From Sideroxydans lithotrophicus (GTDB lineage Bacteria; Pseudomonadota; Gammaproteobacteria; Burkholderiales; Gallionellaceae), in NCBI GenBank assembly GCA_020723185.1, contig DYJI01000005.1:1-64000 (forward strand): DNA of 64,000 nucleotides, written 5' to 3'. The translations under genes were made by a program, and so were the position numbers. Positions 1-10,415 of this stretch are shown here, piece after piece; position 1 is the first letter of the stretch, and each line of letters opens with the position of its first letter. Under the pieces are notes generated by a model, which made no database searches, was not told where the DNA came from, and was given only the letters and a program-made list of their open reading frames with translations.

Positions 1-1
1 C

Positions 2-784
2 AAGGAAGCCATCCTCTCAAGTTTTACGTGGTCCGAAAAGTCTGGAGCAGGTCAGGAGTTTGTGCAGATTGGGATGCCCGACACTTATTCGGTTCCAATT
101 GATGACACGCGAATATTTTTTGAAATGCCGGACATGGCAGGGTATGAAGCAAAGCTTGCAAAAGTAGTTAGCACGCGCAATGAAGCAAGTAACAAATATT
201 TGAAGATTAGCTACGGCCATTTCACGAAGCCGGGATTCCTATTAGGCAAGGGATTTTATTGGCTAGGTATTCCGTTGTTTGGTAGTTATGGAGGGATGGG
301 TATTACTGCCCAAATCCACATAATGTCCAGCGTGGAAACGCGCGCTGCTTTTGTTGACGATACATTCAAAGGCGACTTCAGCAAGCCTGCCGAACTACAA
401 GCCTATCTGGAGCGGAATCGGGGTGTTCCTGAACACTCGACTCCAGTTGAAGAAGTCATCATCAACGGACGCAAGTGGTATCGCTATTGGTGGAATTCAT
501 TTCTATATCCGGACGATCTAGTTGAACACTACTTTACTGGCTTGGCGCCCGATCGTTTTCTGGAAGTATATGTTCGGCAATATCCTGTTCCCTTTGTTGA
601 GAGCCGTTATCCGACTTACCCAACGGAAGATCGGATGCCGGGCTGGATGAAGGAGACGCATAAATTCAAGGAGCAGGTGATTCATTCCTTGCGCATCAGA
701 CACTCGGCGCGTGACGATGCGCGAGATTTATACGAGGTGGATGTGGCTACCGAGAAGAATGAAGCGCTGCCCGTGCCGAAATAA
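2..784 (+). CDS. Unrecognised protein, 5'-truncated by window edge
   Basis: The reading frame is open from base 2 to the stop at 784, so the gene probably begins outside the window. The ORF track starts it at a GTG at 62; a GGAG lies 4 bases before that GTG, so a short version of 240 residues is possible. I do not recognise the family. The visible part is soluble, rich in aromatic residues (motif KWYRYWW near the middle), with no signal peptide and a charged C-terminus. Base composition is more AT-rich than the housekeeping genes downstream, and it lies beside a haemagglutinin remnant and transposases, which suggests accessory origin. An immunity-type role is conceivable from context only. 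Confidence 0.55.
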   Translation, partial: KEAILSSFTWSEKSGAGQEFVQIGMPDTYSVPIDDTRIFFEMPDMAGYEAKLAKVVSTRNEASNKYLKISYGHFTKPGFLLGKGFYWLGIPLFGSYGGMGITAQIHIMSSVETRAAFVDDTFKGDFSKPAELQAYLERNRGVPEHSTPVEEVIINGRKWYRYWWNSFLYPDDLVEHYFTGLAPDRFLEVYVRQYPVPFVESRYPTYPTEDRMPGWMKETHKFKEQVIHSLRIRHSARDDARDLYEVDVATEKNEALPVPK

Positions 785-789
785 CACTC

Positions 790-996
790 ATGCTTTGTCT
801 TTGTCGCCTGATCTTTTGTGTTTTGCTGGCCATCTCGCAACTGGCTTACGGCAATATTGCGCAAAGCACCAGCAGCAGCTACCGCGACGAACAAACCAGC
901 GGCCTGTTCAGCAACGGCGGCCTCAGCATCAGCCTGGGCAACAGCATAAATAGGGGACAGACCACGGTTTTTGATACGATGCTTGTGGCTCTTTAG
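790..996 (+). pseudogene. Filamentous haemagglutinin/CdiA-type fragment
   Basis: This 68-codon ORF starts with a hydrophobic signal-like stretch and then reads SYRDEQTSGLFSNGGLSISL. That run resembles the haemagglutinin-repeat segments of large two-partner-secretion exoproteins (FhaB/CdiA), where blocks of the type 'SSG-LFSGGGLSI-G' recur. Those proteins run to thousands of residues, so this is a remnant. The similarity ends near residue 54, and the frame then continues into sequence just before the RAYT transposase and stops. The junction suggests that insertion or deletion at the transposase removed the rest of the gene. It lies 5 bases after the upstream gene; an expressed short secreted peptide cannot be excluded. 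Confidence 0.5.
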
Positions 997-1010
997 TGAG
1001 GAAAAACACC

Positions 1011-1739
1011 ATGCCTCGTCGCGCACGCCTCTCGATACCCGGTATACCGTGGCACATCATCCAGCGCGGCAACAATCGTTCGGTCTGTTTCCATGCCGAG
1101 GAAGATTACCAGCTCTACCTGCATTACCTCGATGAGTTCGCCGCCAGATTCGGCTGCGCCATCCACGCCTACGTACTGATGACCAATCACGTGCATTTGC
1201 TGCTGACGCCGCAACGCACCGACAGCGCCGCCTTGCTGATGAAGAACCTTGGTCAGCGCTATGTTCAATACATCAACCACACCTATCGGCGCAGCGGCAC
1301 CTTATGGGAAGGGCGGTTTCGTTCGTGCCTGACGCAGACGGAGGATTACGTGCTGGCGTGCTACCGTTATATCGAATTGAACCCGGTGCGTGCCGGCATG
1401 GTGATGCGTCCGCAGGATTATCGCTGGTCGAGCTATCATGCCAACGCGCTGGGGAAGGCGAGCCGTTTCGTTGTGCCGCAAGCGGAGTATCTGAGACTAG
1501 GGTGCGATGATGCAGTCAGGCAGGAAGCCTATCGAGCCTTGTTCAAGGCACATCTGGACGAAGAGGTGGTGGTGCAGATACGCAGCGCGACCAATGGCAA
1601 CTATGCGTTAGGCAGCGAGCGATTCCAGCAAGAGATCGGGGTGATGCTTGGCCGGCGGGCGGGCAGAGGGCAATCCGGCAGGCCGAGCAAAGGGGCTGTC
1701 CCGTCCAACCGTCCAAAACACTTTCCCCGTTCCGGCTGA
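1011..1739 (+). CDS. REP-associated tyrosine transposase (RAYT, Y1_Tnp family)
   Basis: This single-strand HUH transposase of the IS200/RAYT group is expected to act on REP/BIME hairpins. The 242-residue protein opens MPRRARL and carries the HUH pair in MTNHVHLLL (His60, His62). It also has the RAYT block YIELNPVRAGMV with the adjacent WSSYHA motif. The ATG at 1011 is preferred over the ORF-track GTG at 996 because GAGG lies upstream at good distance and the family normally begins at this MPRR. The sequence AGGGGACAGACCACG lies about 60 bases upstream of the gene. Many RAYTs are domesticated single-copy genes rather than active elements. Confidence 0.88.
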   Translation: MPRRARLSIPGIPWHIIQRGNNRSVCFHAEEDYQLYLHYLDEFAARFGCAIHAYVLMTNHVHLLLTPQRTDSAALLMKNLGQRYVQYINHTYRRSGTLWEGRFRSCLTQTEDYVLACYRYIELNPVRAGMVMRPQDYRWSSYHANALGKASRFVVPQAEYLRLGCDDAVRQEAYRALFKAHLDEEVVVQIRSATNGNYALGSERFQQEIGVMLGRRAGRGQSGRPSKGAVPSNRPKHFPRSG

Positions 1740-1764
1740 ACCGAATTTTTCAACCCAAATCGCA

Positions 1765-1782
1765 GCCAGCGCTGTCGCTGGC
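1765..1782. repeat. Hairpin just downstream of the RAYT gene
   Basis: A 7-bp perfect stem (GCCAGCG/CGCTGGC) with a CTGT loop lies 25 bases after the transposase stop codon. RAYT genes are commonly flanked by REP-like hairpins that their product recognises. A T-run is absent, so it is not a typical terminator. The canonical REP foot (GTAG/GTGG) is not evident, so the assignment is tentative. Confidence 0.3.
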
Positions 1783-1881
1783 AGTCGCTTCCATTCGTCA
1801 AATGGAAACTTTCGCCGATTTTCCTTCTGCAAAATCTGCATTTGCTGGTTTCTGTCCGTGCAACATCTCGGCAATCCGTAA

Positions 1882-2877
1882 TTACCGTGGACACCAACCC
1901 AGAGTATTCAAAGTTCGCCGGATGGTGATCAACATCACAAGTAATACCCTCTCAACATCCCATGCCTCGAACCAACGTACCGATTTAGGCGCACGGCGAA
2001 ACGGGTTGATTCCACGCCATGCCTCATCCGGCGTAAATCCGCCCAAATTTTGATGCGGGCGCACTGCGTTGTACCAGATACCGAAATCATTCAGCAGATA
2101 CGCCAGCGCATCGCGGGTGTCGACCTCAATCCGATCCATCTTCTGTTTCAGCGTACCGAACAATCGCTCGATGCGCCCATTCATCCACGGACAACCCGGC
2201 ACAGTGAATTGCTGCCTGATACCCGCAACCCGGCAGCCCCAGCGAAAAACCTTGCCACGAAACACGCTGGCATTGTCCGAACGAAGCGCACGCGGCACAC
2301 CGTATTTGCCGATGGCAAGGAACAAGTGACCAAGCAGCGTCCACGCATTCTGCCGTTTTAGTGTTTCCAGCATAAGCAGTCTGAGGCTGCCATGATCGAC
2401 AATGCCCAGGATGGCATACACATTTCCAGCAAGATCGCCTTTGCCTGTCATGTCGATGGCCTAGGTGTCATTGACCGGCACAGGACACGGCGATTTGTTC
2501 TTGATGTTCCGGCGCAACAATTCAATCTCATATCGGTGCTTGCGCAGCGTGTAGCTCACGTAGGATTTACCTGCCGTCATGTTGTCGCGGACGGCGTGCA
2601 ACCGGTTGAATAGCATCTCGACACTGCGGCATCCCTCGCCACTCAGCGCAGCCAGCCGCACCACCTCCTTAACCACCCAGGCAGGTTTTGCACGCGTACG
2701 ATGGGCGGGTTTCTTGTCCGCAATGCAAATGGGTTTTGGCAATTGAAACCGCCTGCGCCGGAATGGCCGCTGCCGGAATAAGACTAACAAGCCAAAGTGT
2801 CCATGGAGCAAGGCAAACCCAAAGCCCAGAAAGGAGAGCAGGGCGGGCAGGAGTGGCAGGGGTTGCAAAACATGCAT
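1882..2877 (-). pseudogene. DDE (integrase-core) transposase with in-frame amber stop
   Basis: Two minus-strand ORFs (2877-2461 and 2451-1882) lie in the same frame and are separated only by one TAG and three codons. Read through, the junction is VNDT-stop-AIDMTGKG, where integrase-core transposases normally have a Trp, so one TGG-to-TAG change explains the split. The first half carries the N-terminal binding region (KSYVSYTLRKHR). The second half carries the rve core: the first Asp in AID, the second in LRSDNASVF, the Glu in RIERLFGTLK, and the C-terminal motif RPHQNLGGFTPDE. The type is IS3/IS481-like. No convincing terminal inverted repeats were found. The true start within the first ORF is uncertain. 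Confidence 0.8.
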
Positions 2878-2985
2878 GGCGTGAAAACGCGGGATGGAGC
2901 TCGAAGTTTCGGAATCTATCGGGTGCCCGCCTGAAGGTGTATGGATCGCACGAGGTGCATATCCAACCTGACACGAACCTTGTGC

Positions 2986-3408
2986 CTACAGTTCCCAGGG
3001 ATTGAACAGCAGCGGATAGTAAGCAAAGTCCTGCACGTTGCGCGTGACAATGGTGAGGCCATGGCATTGCGCGGTGGCTATCAACAGCGAATCCATCAGC
3101 GGTTGCGGCTGGCCTGCGAGCTCTGTGCGCGCAGCGATTTGCGCCCAAGCATGCAGGATGGGTACATCCAGCGTCAGGATGCGCCCGGCAAATCGTTGTT
3201 CCACCTTACCCAGCCATGCAGTTAGTTTCTGGCTGCGGCGCGGTTCGACAGCGCGGAGCTTGAGGATGCCTTTTTCGATTTCGCCAATTGTAATCACGCT
3301 GAGATAGAGGCTGGTTTCATCCTGCTCGTCCAGCCAGGCGATGACGCGTTCCTCGGGGGTGCGCTTTGCATATTCAGAAAGCACACATGTATCGACTAGC
3401 CAACTCAT
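2986..3408 (-). CDS. PIN-domain toxin, VapC/FitB family
   Basis: This 140-residue PIN-domain ribonuclease is the toxin half of a type II toxin-antitoxin pair. It shows the N-terminal acidic motif LVDTCVLSEY (Asp6), the second acidic site in ITIGEIEKGI, and the C-terminal acidic cluster LMDSLLIATA with VTRNVQDF; together these form the Mg-binding site of the fold. VapC-type enzymes cleave specific RNAs and are held inactive by the antitoxin. Its start overlaps the end of the antitoxin gene by four bases (ATGA), so the two are translationally coupled. Placement in the accessory region beside transposase remains is typical of mobile TA modules. Confidence 0.88.
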   Translation of the reverse strand: MSWLVDTCVLSEYAKRTPEERVIAWLDEQDETSLYLSVITIGEIEKGILKLRAVEPRRSQKLTAWLGKVEQRFAGRILTLDVPILHAWAQIAARTELAGQPQPLMDSLLIATAQCHGLTIVTRNVQDFAYYPLLFNPWEL

Positions 3409-3656
3409 AACTCAATGTTGCGCCCGGCGTCGAGGCTGCGTGCCAGGTCGAGATCTTCAATGCCGAGATCGGGTTGCAGCAGGGCGGCGGAAAGTTTGCC
3501 TTTGTGGCGCGTGAGGCGAACATATTGTTCCGCCGATACGACCACCGCCGTGGGCTTGCCATGCACGGTGACCACTTGGGCATCGCCGCCGGCTGCCAAT
3601 CTTATGAGTTGGCTGAAATTGCCTTTCGCTTCCTGCAATTGCCATTCGCTTCGCAT
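3405..3656 (-). CDS. Antitoxin, Phd/YefM family
   Basis: This 83-residue antitoxin lies directly upstream of, and overlaps, the PIN-domain toxin. The N-terminal half has the Phd/YefM fold signature: WQLQEAKGNFSQLIRLA, then VVTVHGKPTAVVVSAEQYVRL. It should bind DNA as a dimer and repress the pair, while its C-terminal tail wraps the toxin. A strong ribosome-binding site (GGAGGG) precedes the ATG at 3656. The combination of a Phd-type antitoxin with a VapC-type toxin is common. Confidence 0.88.
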   Translation of the reverse strand: MRSEWQLQEAKGNFSQLIRLAAGGDAQVVTVHGKPTAVVVSAEQYVRLTRHKGKLSAALLQPDLGIEDLDLARSLDAGRNIEL

Positions 3657-3841
3657 GATGCCCTCCGTTAAATCTGGTCAGTCTGGGCAGAATTTAACAT
3701 GTTGCTTTCCGGTTGGCTATGCCTGCAATCTTTGACCGCCGTCTCTCGCGCCAACGGCTACAAGATAGCCAGAGCTATTCGTGAATAGTTACACGGGCCA
3801 AGTCATTCAGGCAGGATCGCGCCATGGTATTTGTTGCCGTG

Positions 3842-5545
3842 TTACCAATACAGCTCAACACTCCTTAATGCCTCTCCGCCCGAGGTGCCCCCAACTGTGA
3901 TCGCTTTACCGTTGTAGAGCAGCACAGTGGTGTGCTGGGTGCGCGCATGTATTGATGGTCCTGTGGTCGACCATGTTCCCGTGATGGGGTTGAAAAGTTC
4001 TCCGCTGGAGAGGGTGTTCTTTCCGCCTGCGCTGCTGCCGCCTGTTACGTAGACCTGCCCTGTGGGGAGCAATACGGCGCTGTGCAGGTAGCGCGCGTCA
4101 GTCATTTTCCCTGCCGATGTCCATTGCCCGCTTTCGGCATCGAACAATTCGGATGTGGCAAGGACGCCTTTGTCGTCCAGTCCGCCTGCGATCAATACGT
4201 TGCCATTGGGGAGCAGGGTCGCGGTGTGCAGGTGGCGCGGTGCCGATATATAGCCTGCGGGGTGCCATGTGCCTGTTTCTGCATCATATAGCTCTGCATT
4301 GCGGAGGCTGCCATTGGGGCCTGTGCCAGCCGCGATCAATACTTTGTTGTTGGGTAGCAGGGTGGCTGTGTGCTGTGTGCGGGCTGAGGATGGTTTGTTT
4401 GTGATACTCCATTTGCCTGTCGCCGGGTCATAAAGCTCGGCGCTTGCAAGAATGCCTTGTCCTGTCGCTCCGATGCCGCCCACTACGAGTACTTTGCCGT
4501 TGGGTAGCAGGGTGGTTGTGTGGTCGCGACGGGCGATGTTCAGGCTGCCTGTGATGACCCATCTTGAGGTGGTCGGGTCGAATAGTTCTGCACTGGCGAG
4601 GCGGGTAATACCTTCGCCGATGCCGCCGACGATCAGCACTTTGCCATTTGGCAGCAGGGTTGCGCTGTGGCTGTGTCGCGCCTGGTTGAGGGGGGCTGCG
4701 GCAGAAAATCTGCCGCTGGAGGCATCGTAAATCTCGGTATCGCTGATGCTGCCGTTGTCATTGGCGCCACCCGTGACCAGCAGATTCCCGTTGGCAAGCA
4801 AGGTGCTTGTGTGATTTCGGCGTGCGGTCGTGAGGGCAGCGCTGGCGACAGCAATTCCTTTGGAGGGTTGGCCGCAGATTATTTGAATGTTGCTGACGTT
4901 CGACTGCGATACGCTGCCTTTGCCATATGTCTGCGTGCAGGGTTGCTCATTTGGCGAGGCGGAGGCGTGAATGTCGTAGACGGCCTTGGGGATGAATTTG
5001 TTGGGCAAGGTGAACGTGTCGCCATCCGTGATGAACTCTTCGGATTTGCCGTTATTGCTTATTGAAAGCGTATTGCCCTCAGTCAGACCGCGGATATGCC
5101 CTCCGATGGAATAGCCCACGGTGATAGGTAGCGGTTCGGAGGTGATGCCATTCAGTTTGACTGTGAGTTGGGTAACGCCTGCACTGATGCCTTCTGCCTC
5201 GCCAGCGGCAATCCTGATGAGGCCTTTCTTGCTCGTGTGCCAACTTACCTTGGACAGGATGTTCTGGCTGGAGTCGTCGGAGTAGTGCCCGATGGCTTGC
5301 AGCGCTGTTTTTTCGCCTATGCCGAGGTATGCCTTGGTTGATGTCAGTTCAATGTGCTGAAGGGTGGCGGTCACAGGGAGCGCGGTGGCAGGAGGCGCAG
5401 CGGGTGTGGCAGTTTCGGGAGCAGTTTCGCGCGGTTGGGCGGCAGTGGCCGATGGTGGTGCCTTGCTGTGCTCTTCGCAACTGGCCAGGAATACGGCAAA
5501 GAAAAGCAAGGAAAGGCGAGCGGCTAAAGTAAGCGGCAGTGACAT
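3842..5545 (-). CDS. Kelch-repeat (beta-propeller) lipoprotein with Ig-like domain
   Basis: The ATG at 5545 (MSLPLTL) is preferred over the ORF-track ATG at 5581 because it gives a clean lipoprotein signal with lipobox FLASC. The mature protein (567 residues with signal) has a Thr/Pro/Ala-rich linker, a bacterial Ig-like domain (IELTSTKAYLGIGEKTALQAIG), and a short beta domain with two Cys. At least six, probably seven, kelch-type repeats of about 49 residues follow, each built on 'ARxxHTATLLPNGKVLIxGG ... ELYDPxTGxW'. Seven blades would make one closed propeller. It is probably anchored to the outer membrane and involved in binding; ligand unknown. It stands alone, facing away from ndk. Confidence 0.78.
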   Translation of the reverse strand: MSLPLTLAARLSLLFFAVFLASCEEHSKAPPSATAAQPRETAPETATPAAPPATALPVTATLQHIELTSTKAYLGIGEKTALQAIGHYSDDSSQNILSKVSWHTSKKGLIRIAAGEAEGISAGVTQLTVKLNGITSEPLPITVGYSIGGHIRGLTEGNTLSISNNGKSEEFITDGDTFTLPNKFIPKAVYDIHASASPNEQPCTQTYGKGSVSQSNVSNIQIICGQPSKGIAVASAALTTARRNHTSTLLANGNLLVTGGANDNGSISDTEIYDASSGRFSAAAPLNQARHSHSATLLPNGKVLIVGGIGEGITRLASAELFDPTTSRWVITGSLNIARRDHTTTLLPNGKVLVVGGIGATGQGILASAELYDPATGKWSITNKPSSARTQHTATLLPNNKVLIAAGTGPNGSLRNAELYDAETGTWHPAGYISAPRHLHTATLLPNGNVLIAGGLDDKGVLATSELFDAESGQWTSAGKMTDARYLHSAVLLPTGQVYVTGGSSAGGKNTLSSGELFNPITGTWSTTGPSIHARTQHTTVLLYNGKAITVGGTSGGEALRSVELYW

Positions 5546-5794
5546 GGAAGGACTTTCGTTAAGGATGCTGATGGAGCACACGAGGCCTGAGACGTGAAAA
5601 TCTGCGGCAGGATTCTACCTGCGCTGCTCGGGATTGTGCATGATGCCGGTGGGCGGTTAGGCTGGTTTGTCCCTGCCATCCTGCAAATTACGTGCAAATT
5701 CTGGATGGGACTCGGCTTTACGGCTTGCTCAAATGCCATCATTTGCGAATTTGAAAGGAACCTTTTCCGCATAGCTGGGCTGCATGTCGGCACT

Positions 5795-5823
5795 GCGACA
5801 TTGCAGGCAAACCCTGCTAGAAT
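5795..5823 (+). promoter_or_regulatory. Candidate sigma70 promoter for ndk
   Basis: GCGACA and TAGAAT are separated by 17 bases, with the -10 hexamer about 48 bases before the ndk ATG. The -10 box is close to consensus and the -35 box matches at GACA only. It is the best-placed candidate in the ndk upstream region. Confidence 0.35.
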
Positions 5824-5870
5824 CGCGCCCTCAGAATTTTCTGATTCACAATAATCATTTGGAGAGAAGC

Positions 5871-6296
5871 ATGGCTGTCGAACGTACCCTTTCTATCATC
5901 AAACCCGATGCAGTCGCCAAGAACGTCATCGGTCAGATCTATTCCCGTTTCGAAGGTGCCGGTCTGAAGATCGTGGCGGCACGCATGGTGCAACTGTCCC
6001 GCGCCGAAGCGGAAGGCTTCTACGCCGTGCACAAGGCCCGTCCTTTCTTCAAGGATCTGGTGGATTTCATGATCTCCGGCCCGGTGATGATCCAGGTGCT
6101 GGAAGGCGAAGGCGCGATCCTGAAGAACCGCGACCTGATGGGCGCTACCGATCCGAAGAAGGCAGAAAAGGGCACCATCCGCGCCGATTTCGCTGACAGC
6201 ATCGACGCGAACGCGGTGCACGGTTCCGACGCGGCTGAGACTGCTGCTGTCGAGATCGCTTACTTCTTCCCGGCACTGAACGTCTATTCGCGCTAA
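5871..6296 (+). CDS. ndk: Nucleoside diphosphate kinase
   Basis: Ndk transfers the gamma-phosphate of ATP to NDPs through a phosphohistidine to balance nucleotide pools. The ATG at 5871 follows GGAGAG; the longer ORF-track start is not supported. The 141-residue product has the family opening [15 protein letters not shown], the central [12 protein letters not shown] and [10 protein letters not shown] motifs, and the catalytic-His signature [12 protein letters not shown]. Length is normal for bacterial Ndk. It begins the conserved ndk-rlmN-pilW-rodZ-ispG-hisS-yfgM-bamB-der run, with rlmN starting 9 bases downstream. Confidence 0.98.
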   Translation: MAVERTLSIIKPDAVAKNVIGQIYSRFEGAGLKIVAARMVQLSRAEAEGFYAVHKARPFFKDLVDFMISGPVMIQVLEGEGAILKNRDLMGATDPKKAEKGTIRADFADSIDANAVHGSDAAETAAVEIAYFFPALNVYSR

Positions 6297-6305
6297 GCGA
6301 TTCAG

Positions 6306-7388
6306 ATGAAGCAAAACCTCCTCGATCTTGAACCGGCTGCGATGACCGCATGGTTCGCGGAACACGGCGAAAAACCGTTCCGCGCCAAGCAGGTGCTGCG
6401 CTGGATCTACAAGAACGGGGAGTCCGATTTCGATGCGATGAGCGATCTGGCGATCTCTCTTCGCGAAAAACTGAAGCAACTCGCCTGTATCCAGACGCCC
6501 AAGGTGATGCGCGAAGAGACCGCCACCGACGGTACGCGCAAATGGCTGCTGGATGTGGGGACGGGCAACGCGGTGGAGACCGTGTTCATCCCGGAAGAGG
6601 GCAGGGGGACGCTGTGTGTTTCGACGCAGGCGGGCTGCGCGCTGGATTGCGCGTTCTGTTCCACCGGCAAGCAAGGCTTCAACCGCAATCTGTCCACTGC
6701 CGAGATCATCGGCCAGGTGTGGTGGGCCAACCATGAACTTGGCAAGAACGAAGAAGGCAACTGGCCGGTCACCAATGTGGTGATGATGGGCATGGGCGAG
6801 CCTCTGCTGAATTTCGACAGCACCGTGAGCGCCTTGCGCCTGATGCTGGACGACCACTGTTACGGCCTGTCGCGCCGCCGTGTGACGGTGTCCACCTCCG
6901 GCGTGGTGCCGGCGATGGACCGGCTGCGCGAGGAATGCCCGGTCGCACTGGCGATCTCGCTGCATGCGCCGAATGATGCGTTGCGTAACGAGCTGGTGCC
7001 GATCAACCAGAAATATCCATTGAAGGAATTGATGGCCGCTTGCTTGCGCTATCTGGAAAAGGCCCCGCGCGATTTCGTGACTTTCGAATACGTGATGCTG
7101 GCGGGGGTGAACGACAGGCCGCAGGATGCGCGCGAGTTGATGGAGTTGGTGCGCGATGTGCCTTGCAAGTTCAACCTGATCCCGTTCAACCCGTTCCCGC
7201 AAGCGCCTTATCGCCGTTCGGATATGGAGACGGTGAAACGTTTCCGCGACATCCTGATGCAGGCGGACATCGTCACCACCATCCGCAAGGTGCGCGGCGA
7301 CGACATCGCGGCGGCCTGCGGGCAATTGGCGGGTCAAGTGCAGGACAAGTCGAAACGAACCCTACGCATGATGGAGGCAAGCCGATGA
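6306..7388 (+). CDS. rlmN: Dual-specificity 23S rRNA/tRNA adenine-C2 methyltransferase RlmN
   Basis: This radical-SAM enzyme methylates C2 of A2503 in 23S rRNA and of A37 in some tRNAs, supporting translational fidelity. The 360-residue protein shows the N-terminal RNA-binding part ([13 protein letters not shown]), the iron-sulphur motif CALDCAFC (CxxxCxxC), the [11 protein letters not shown]-binding block and the RRVTVSTSG motif. Length matches the family. The stop overlaps the start of pilW (ATGA). Confidence 0.97.
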   Translation: MKQNLLDLEPAAMTAWFAEHGEKPFRAKQVLRWIYKNGESDFDAMSDLAISLREKLKQLACIQTPKVMREETATDGTRKWLLDVGTGNAVETVFIPEEGRGTLCVSTQAGCALDCAFCSTGKQGFNRNLSTAEIIGQVWWANHELGKNEEGNWPVTNVVMMGMGEPLLNFDSTVSALRLMLDDHCYGLSRRRVTVSTSGVVPAMDRLREECPVALAISLHAPNDALRNELVPINQKYPLKELMAACLRYLEKAPRDFVTFEYVMLAGVNDRPQDARELMELVRDVPCKFNLIPFNPFPQAPYRRSDMETVKRFRDILMQADIVTTIRKVRGDDIAAACGQLAGQVQDKSKRTLRMMEASR

Positions 7389-8125
7389 AGCCGTGGATGG
7401 TCTATCTTCTTGCATTGCTGCTGGCCGGATGTGCCGGAGGCGGTGTGCCGGACGAGAGGGCGCGCAGCAGTGCCAAGATCCATACCGAATTGGCTGCCTC
7501 CTACTTCGAGCGCGGCCAGTATTCCATCGCGCTGCAGGAACTGGGGGCGGCCATGCAGGCCGACGATTCCTATGCGCCGGCCTACAATGTGCGCGGTCTG
7601 GTGCGCATGACACTGCGCGAGGACGAACAGGCAGACAGGGATTTCCGCCGCGCCCTGAAGATCGATCCCCATAGCGCCTCCACGTTGAACAACTACGGCT
7701 GGTTCCTGTGCCAGCGAGGAAAGCCGAAGGAATCCATCGCAAAGTTCATGGATGCGTTGAAAGACCCGCTCTACAACACGCCCGATGTTGCGTATGCCAA
7801 TGCGGGTGTGTGCGCCATCAAGGCAGGTGATCTGGTTGCGGCGGAAAGTTTTCTGGAACGGGCGTTGATCCTGCACCCGGCCATGCCGGAAGCCCAGATC
7901 GGGCTGGCCGAACTGAACTACACCAGGGGGGACTACTCGATGGCCAAAGTCCACTTGATGCGTTTCATGCAAGTGTACGACGCGCTGACGCCCGAGCACC
8001 TGTGGCTGGCGGTCCGAGTCGAGCGCAAGGCGGGGGATCGCAATGCGGCGGCGAGTTATGCGTTGCAATTGCGCAAGCGGTTCCCGGATTCGCGCGAAGC
8101 GCAACTTCTGCAGGCGGGCGAGTGA
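7385..8125 (+). CDS. pilW: Type IV pilus biogenesis lipoprotein PilW/PilF (TPR)
   Basis: The true start is the ATG at 7385 overlapping the rlmN stop by four bases, not the far-upstream ORF-track start. The 246-residue product begins with a lipoprotein signal ending in LLAGC and then carries a series of TPR repeats (for example [17 protein letters not shown] and [17 protein letters not shown]). PilW/PilF is the outer-membrane pilotin that promotes PilQ secretin assembly. Its place between rlmN and rodZ is conserved in many beta- and gammaproteobacteria. A PilU-type ATPase is also in this window, consistent with type IV pili. Confidence 0.92.
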   Translation: MKPWMVYLLALLLAGCAGGGVPDERARSSAKIHTELAASYFERGQYSIALQELGAAMQADDSYAPAYNVRGLVRMTLREDEQADRDFRRALKIDPHSASTLNNYGWFLCQRGKPKESIAKFMDALKDPLYNTPDVAYANAGVCAIKAGDLVAAESFLERALILHPAMPEAQIGLAELNYTRGDYSMAKVHLMRFMQVYDALTPEHLWLAVRVERKAGDRNAAASYALQLRKRFPDSREAQLLQAGE

Positions 8126-9183
8126 TGGCTGAGAACCAGAGTGAGACGAATCCGGAAGCGCAACAGCCGGCGTTGAGCGTCGGGGCGATCCTGCGCGCCG
8201 AGCGCGAGGCGCGCGGTCTGTCGGTGGAAGAGATCGCGGAGCGCGTCAAATTCAGTGTGCGCCAGGTGGAAGCCCTGGAGCATGACGATGTCGAGCATCT
8301 GCCGCAGGGAACCTTCCTGCGCGGCTTCGTGCGCAGCTATGCGCGCGTGCTCGGCGTGGACGAGGCCAGGTTGCTGGAAGCGACGCATACGCATACGGAA
8401 CATCATTTCGATGTGACGGATGTGCAGGCAGGCGGCGCTCCCCTGCCGGTCACGGGTGATGCGAGCCGTCGCAGCCGTTACCTGCTGCTGGGTGCTCTGG
8501 CTGTGGCGATCCTGCTGGCAGGTTTCATCCTGATGCGTCCTGCCCAGAAGACGCTTCCCGCCGTGGTCACAGAAGAGGGCGCAGTGGAACCCGTCTCTGC
8601 AGTCAGTGCCGCGCCGCTACAGCCGATAGAACCGGCACAGCCGGTCATGGCGCAATCGGCCGAGCCAGCAACAATCGCGGAAGTGCAGAAACCTGAGCCT
8701 GCAGCTGCGCCAAAAAAAATCGAACCAGCCAAGCCGTTGCCCATCGTCAAGCCGTTGCCAGTGACGAAACCGGTCGAAGCAGTCAAGCCGGCAGAAGTTC
8801 CGAAGCCCGTGGTTGCGCCCAAGCCAGTCGTCACCCCGACGGTTCCAGTGAGCAAGCCGGAGCCTGTTGCGCCAGCAGAAACCGAGGCACCAGCGCCTGA
8901 CACGCCTTCCAAACCTGAAGTACCACTAGCGCAATTGATGAAGCGCCCGATCCATATCGTGTTCAACGAAGATGCATGGATGGAGATCATCGACGTGAAC
9001 GGCGAGATATTGTTGTCGCGCGTCACGAAAGCGGGTGAGGAGAAGTGGATAGGCGGCGGACATCGTGCGCCATACAGTGTCTCCATCGGCAGACCGGGGG
9101 CGATCCGTATGTATTACCACGGCAAGGAAGTCGATCTGTCGAAATTCAACCCGGCTGGCGTCGCCAAGCTGGTTCTGGAGTAA
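8125..9183 (+). CDS. rodZ: Cytoskeletal/cell-shape protein RodZ
   Basis: The ATG at 8125 shares one base with the pilW stop (TGATG). The 352-residue protein has an N-terminal helix-turn-helix domain (about residues 18-85, motif [20 protein letters not shown]) that in RodZ binds MreB. A single membrane segment follows at about 119-137. Next come a long Pro/Lys/Val-rich periplasmic linker and a C-terminal beta domain (DUF4115; [12 protein letters not shown]). RodZ links the MreB filament to the elongasome and controls rod shape. The low-complexity linker is normal for the family. Confidence 0.93.
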   Translation: MAENQSETNPEAQQPALSVGAILRAEREARGLSVEEIAERVKFSVRQVEALEHDDVEHLPQGTFLRGFVRSYARVLGVDEARLLEATHTHTEHHFDVTDVQAGGAPLPVTGDASRRSRYLLLGALAVAILLAGFILMRPAQKTLPAVVTEEGAVEPVSAVSAAPLQPIEPAQPVMAQSAEPATIAEVQKPEPAAAPKKIEPAKPLPIVKPLPVTKPVEAVKPAEVPKPVVAPKPVVTPTVPVSKPEPVAPAETEAPAPDTPSKPEVPLAQLMKRPIHIVFNEDAWMEIIDVNGEILLSRVTKAGEEKWIGGGHRAPYSVSIGRPGAIRMYYHGKEVDLSKFNPAGVAKLVLE

Positions 9184-9188
9184 CACAT

Positions 9189-10411
<1,223 letters not shown>

Positions 10412-10415
<4 letters not shown>

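Noticed and set aside
3770-3795. Short palindrome CTATTCGTGAATAG in the gap before the TA pair
   Set aside because: Loop would be too small or the stem too short, no T-run follows, and no integrase or tRNA is adjacent to suggest an attachment site.
5817-7337. 506-codon minus-strand ORF opposite ndk/rlmN
   Set aside because: Shadow of two highly conserved genes; no recognisable domain.
8640-8930. Repetitive Pro/Lys/Val/Ala-coding stretch, possible tandem repeat
   Set aside because: It is the ordinary low-complexity periplasmic linker of RodZ, with no exact repeat unit.
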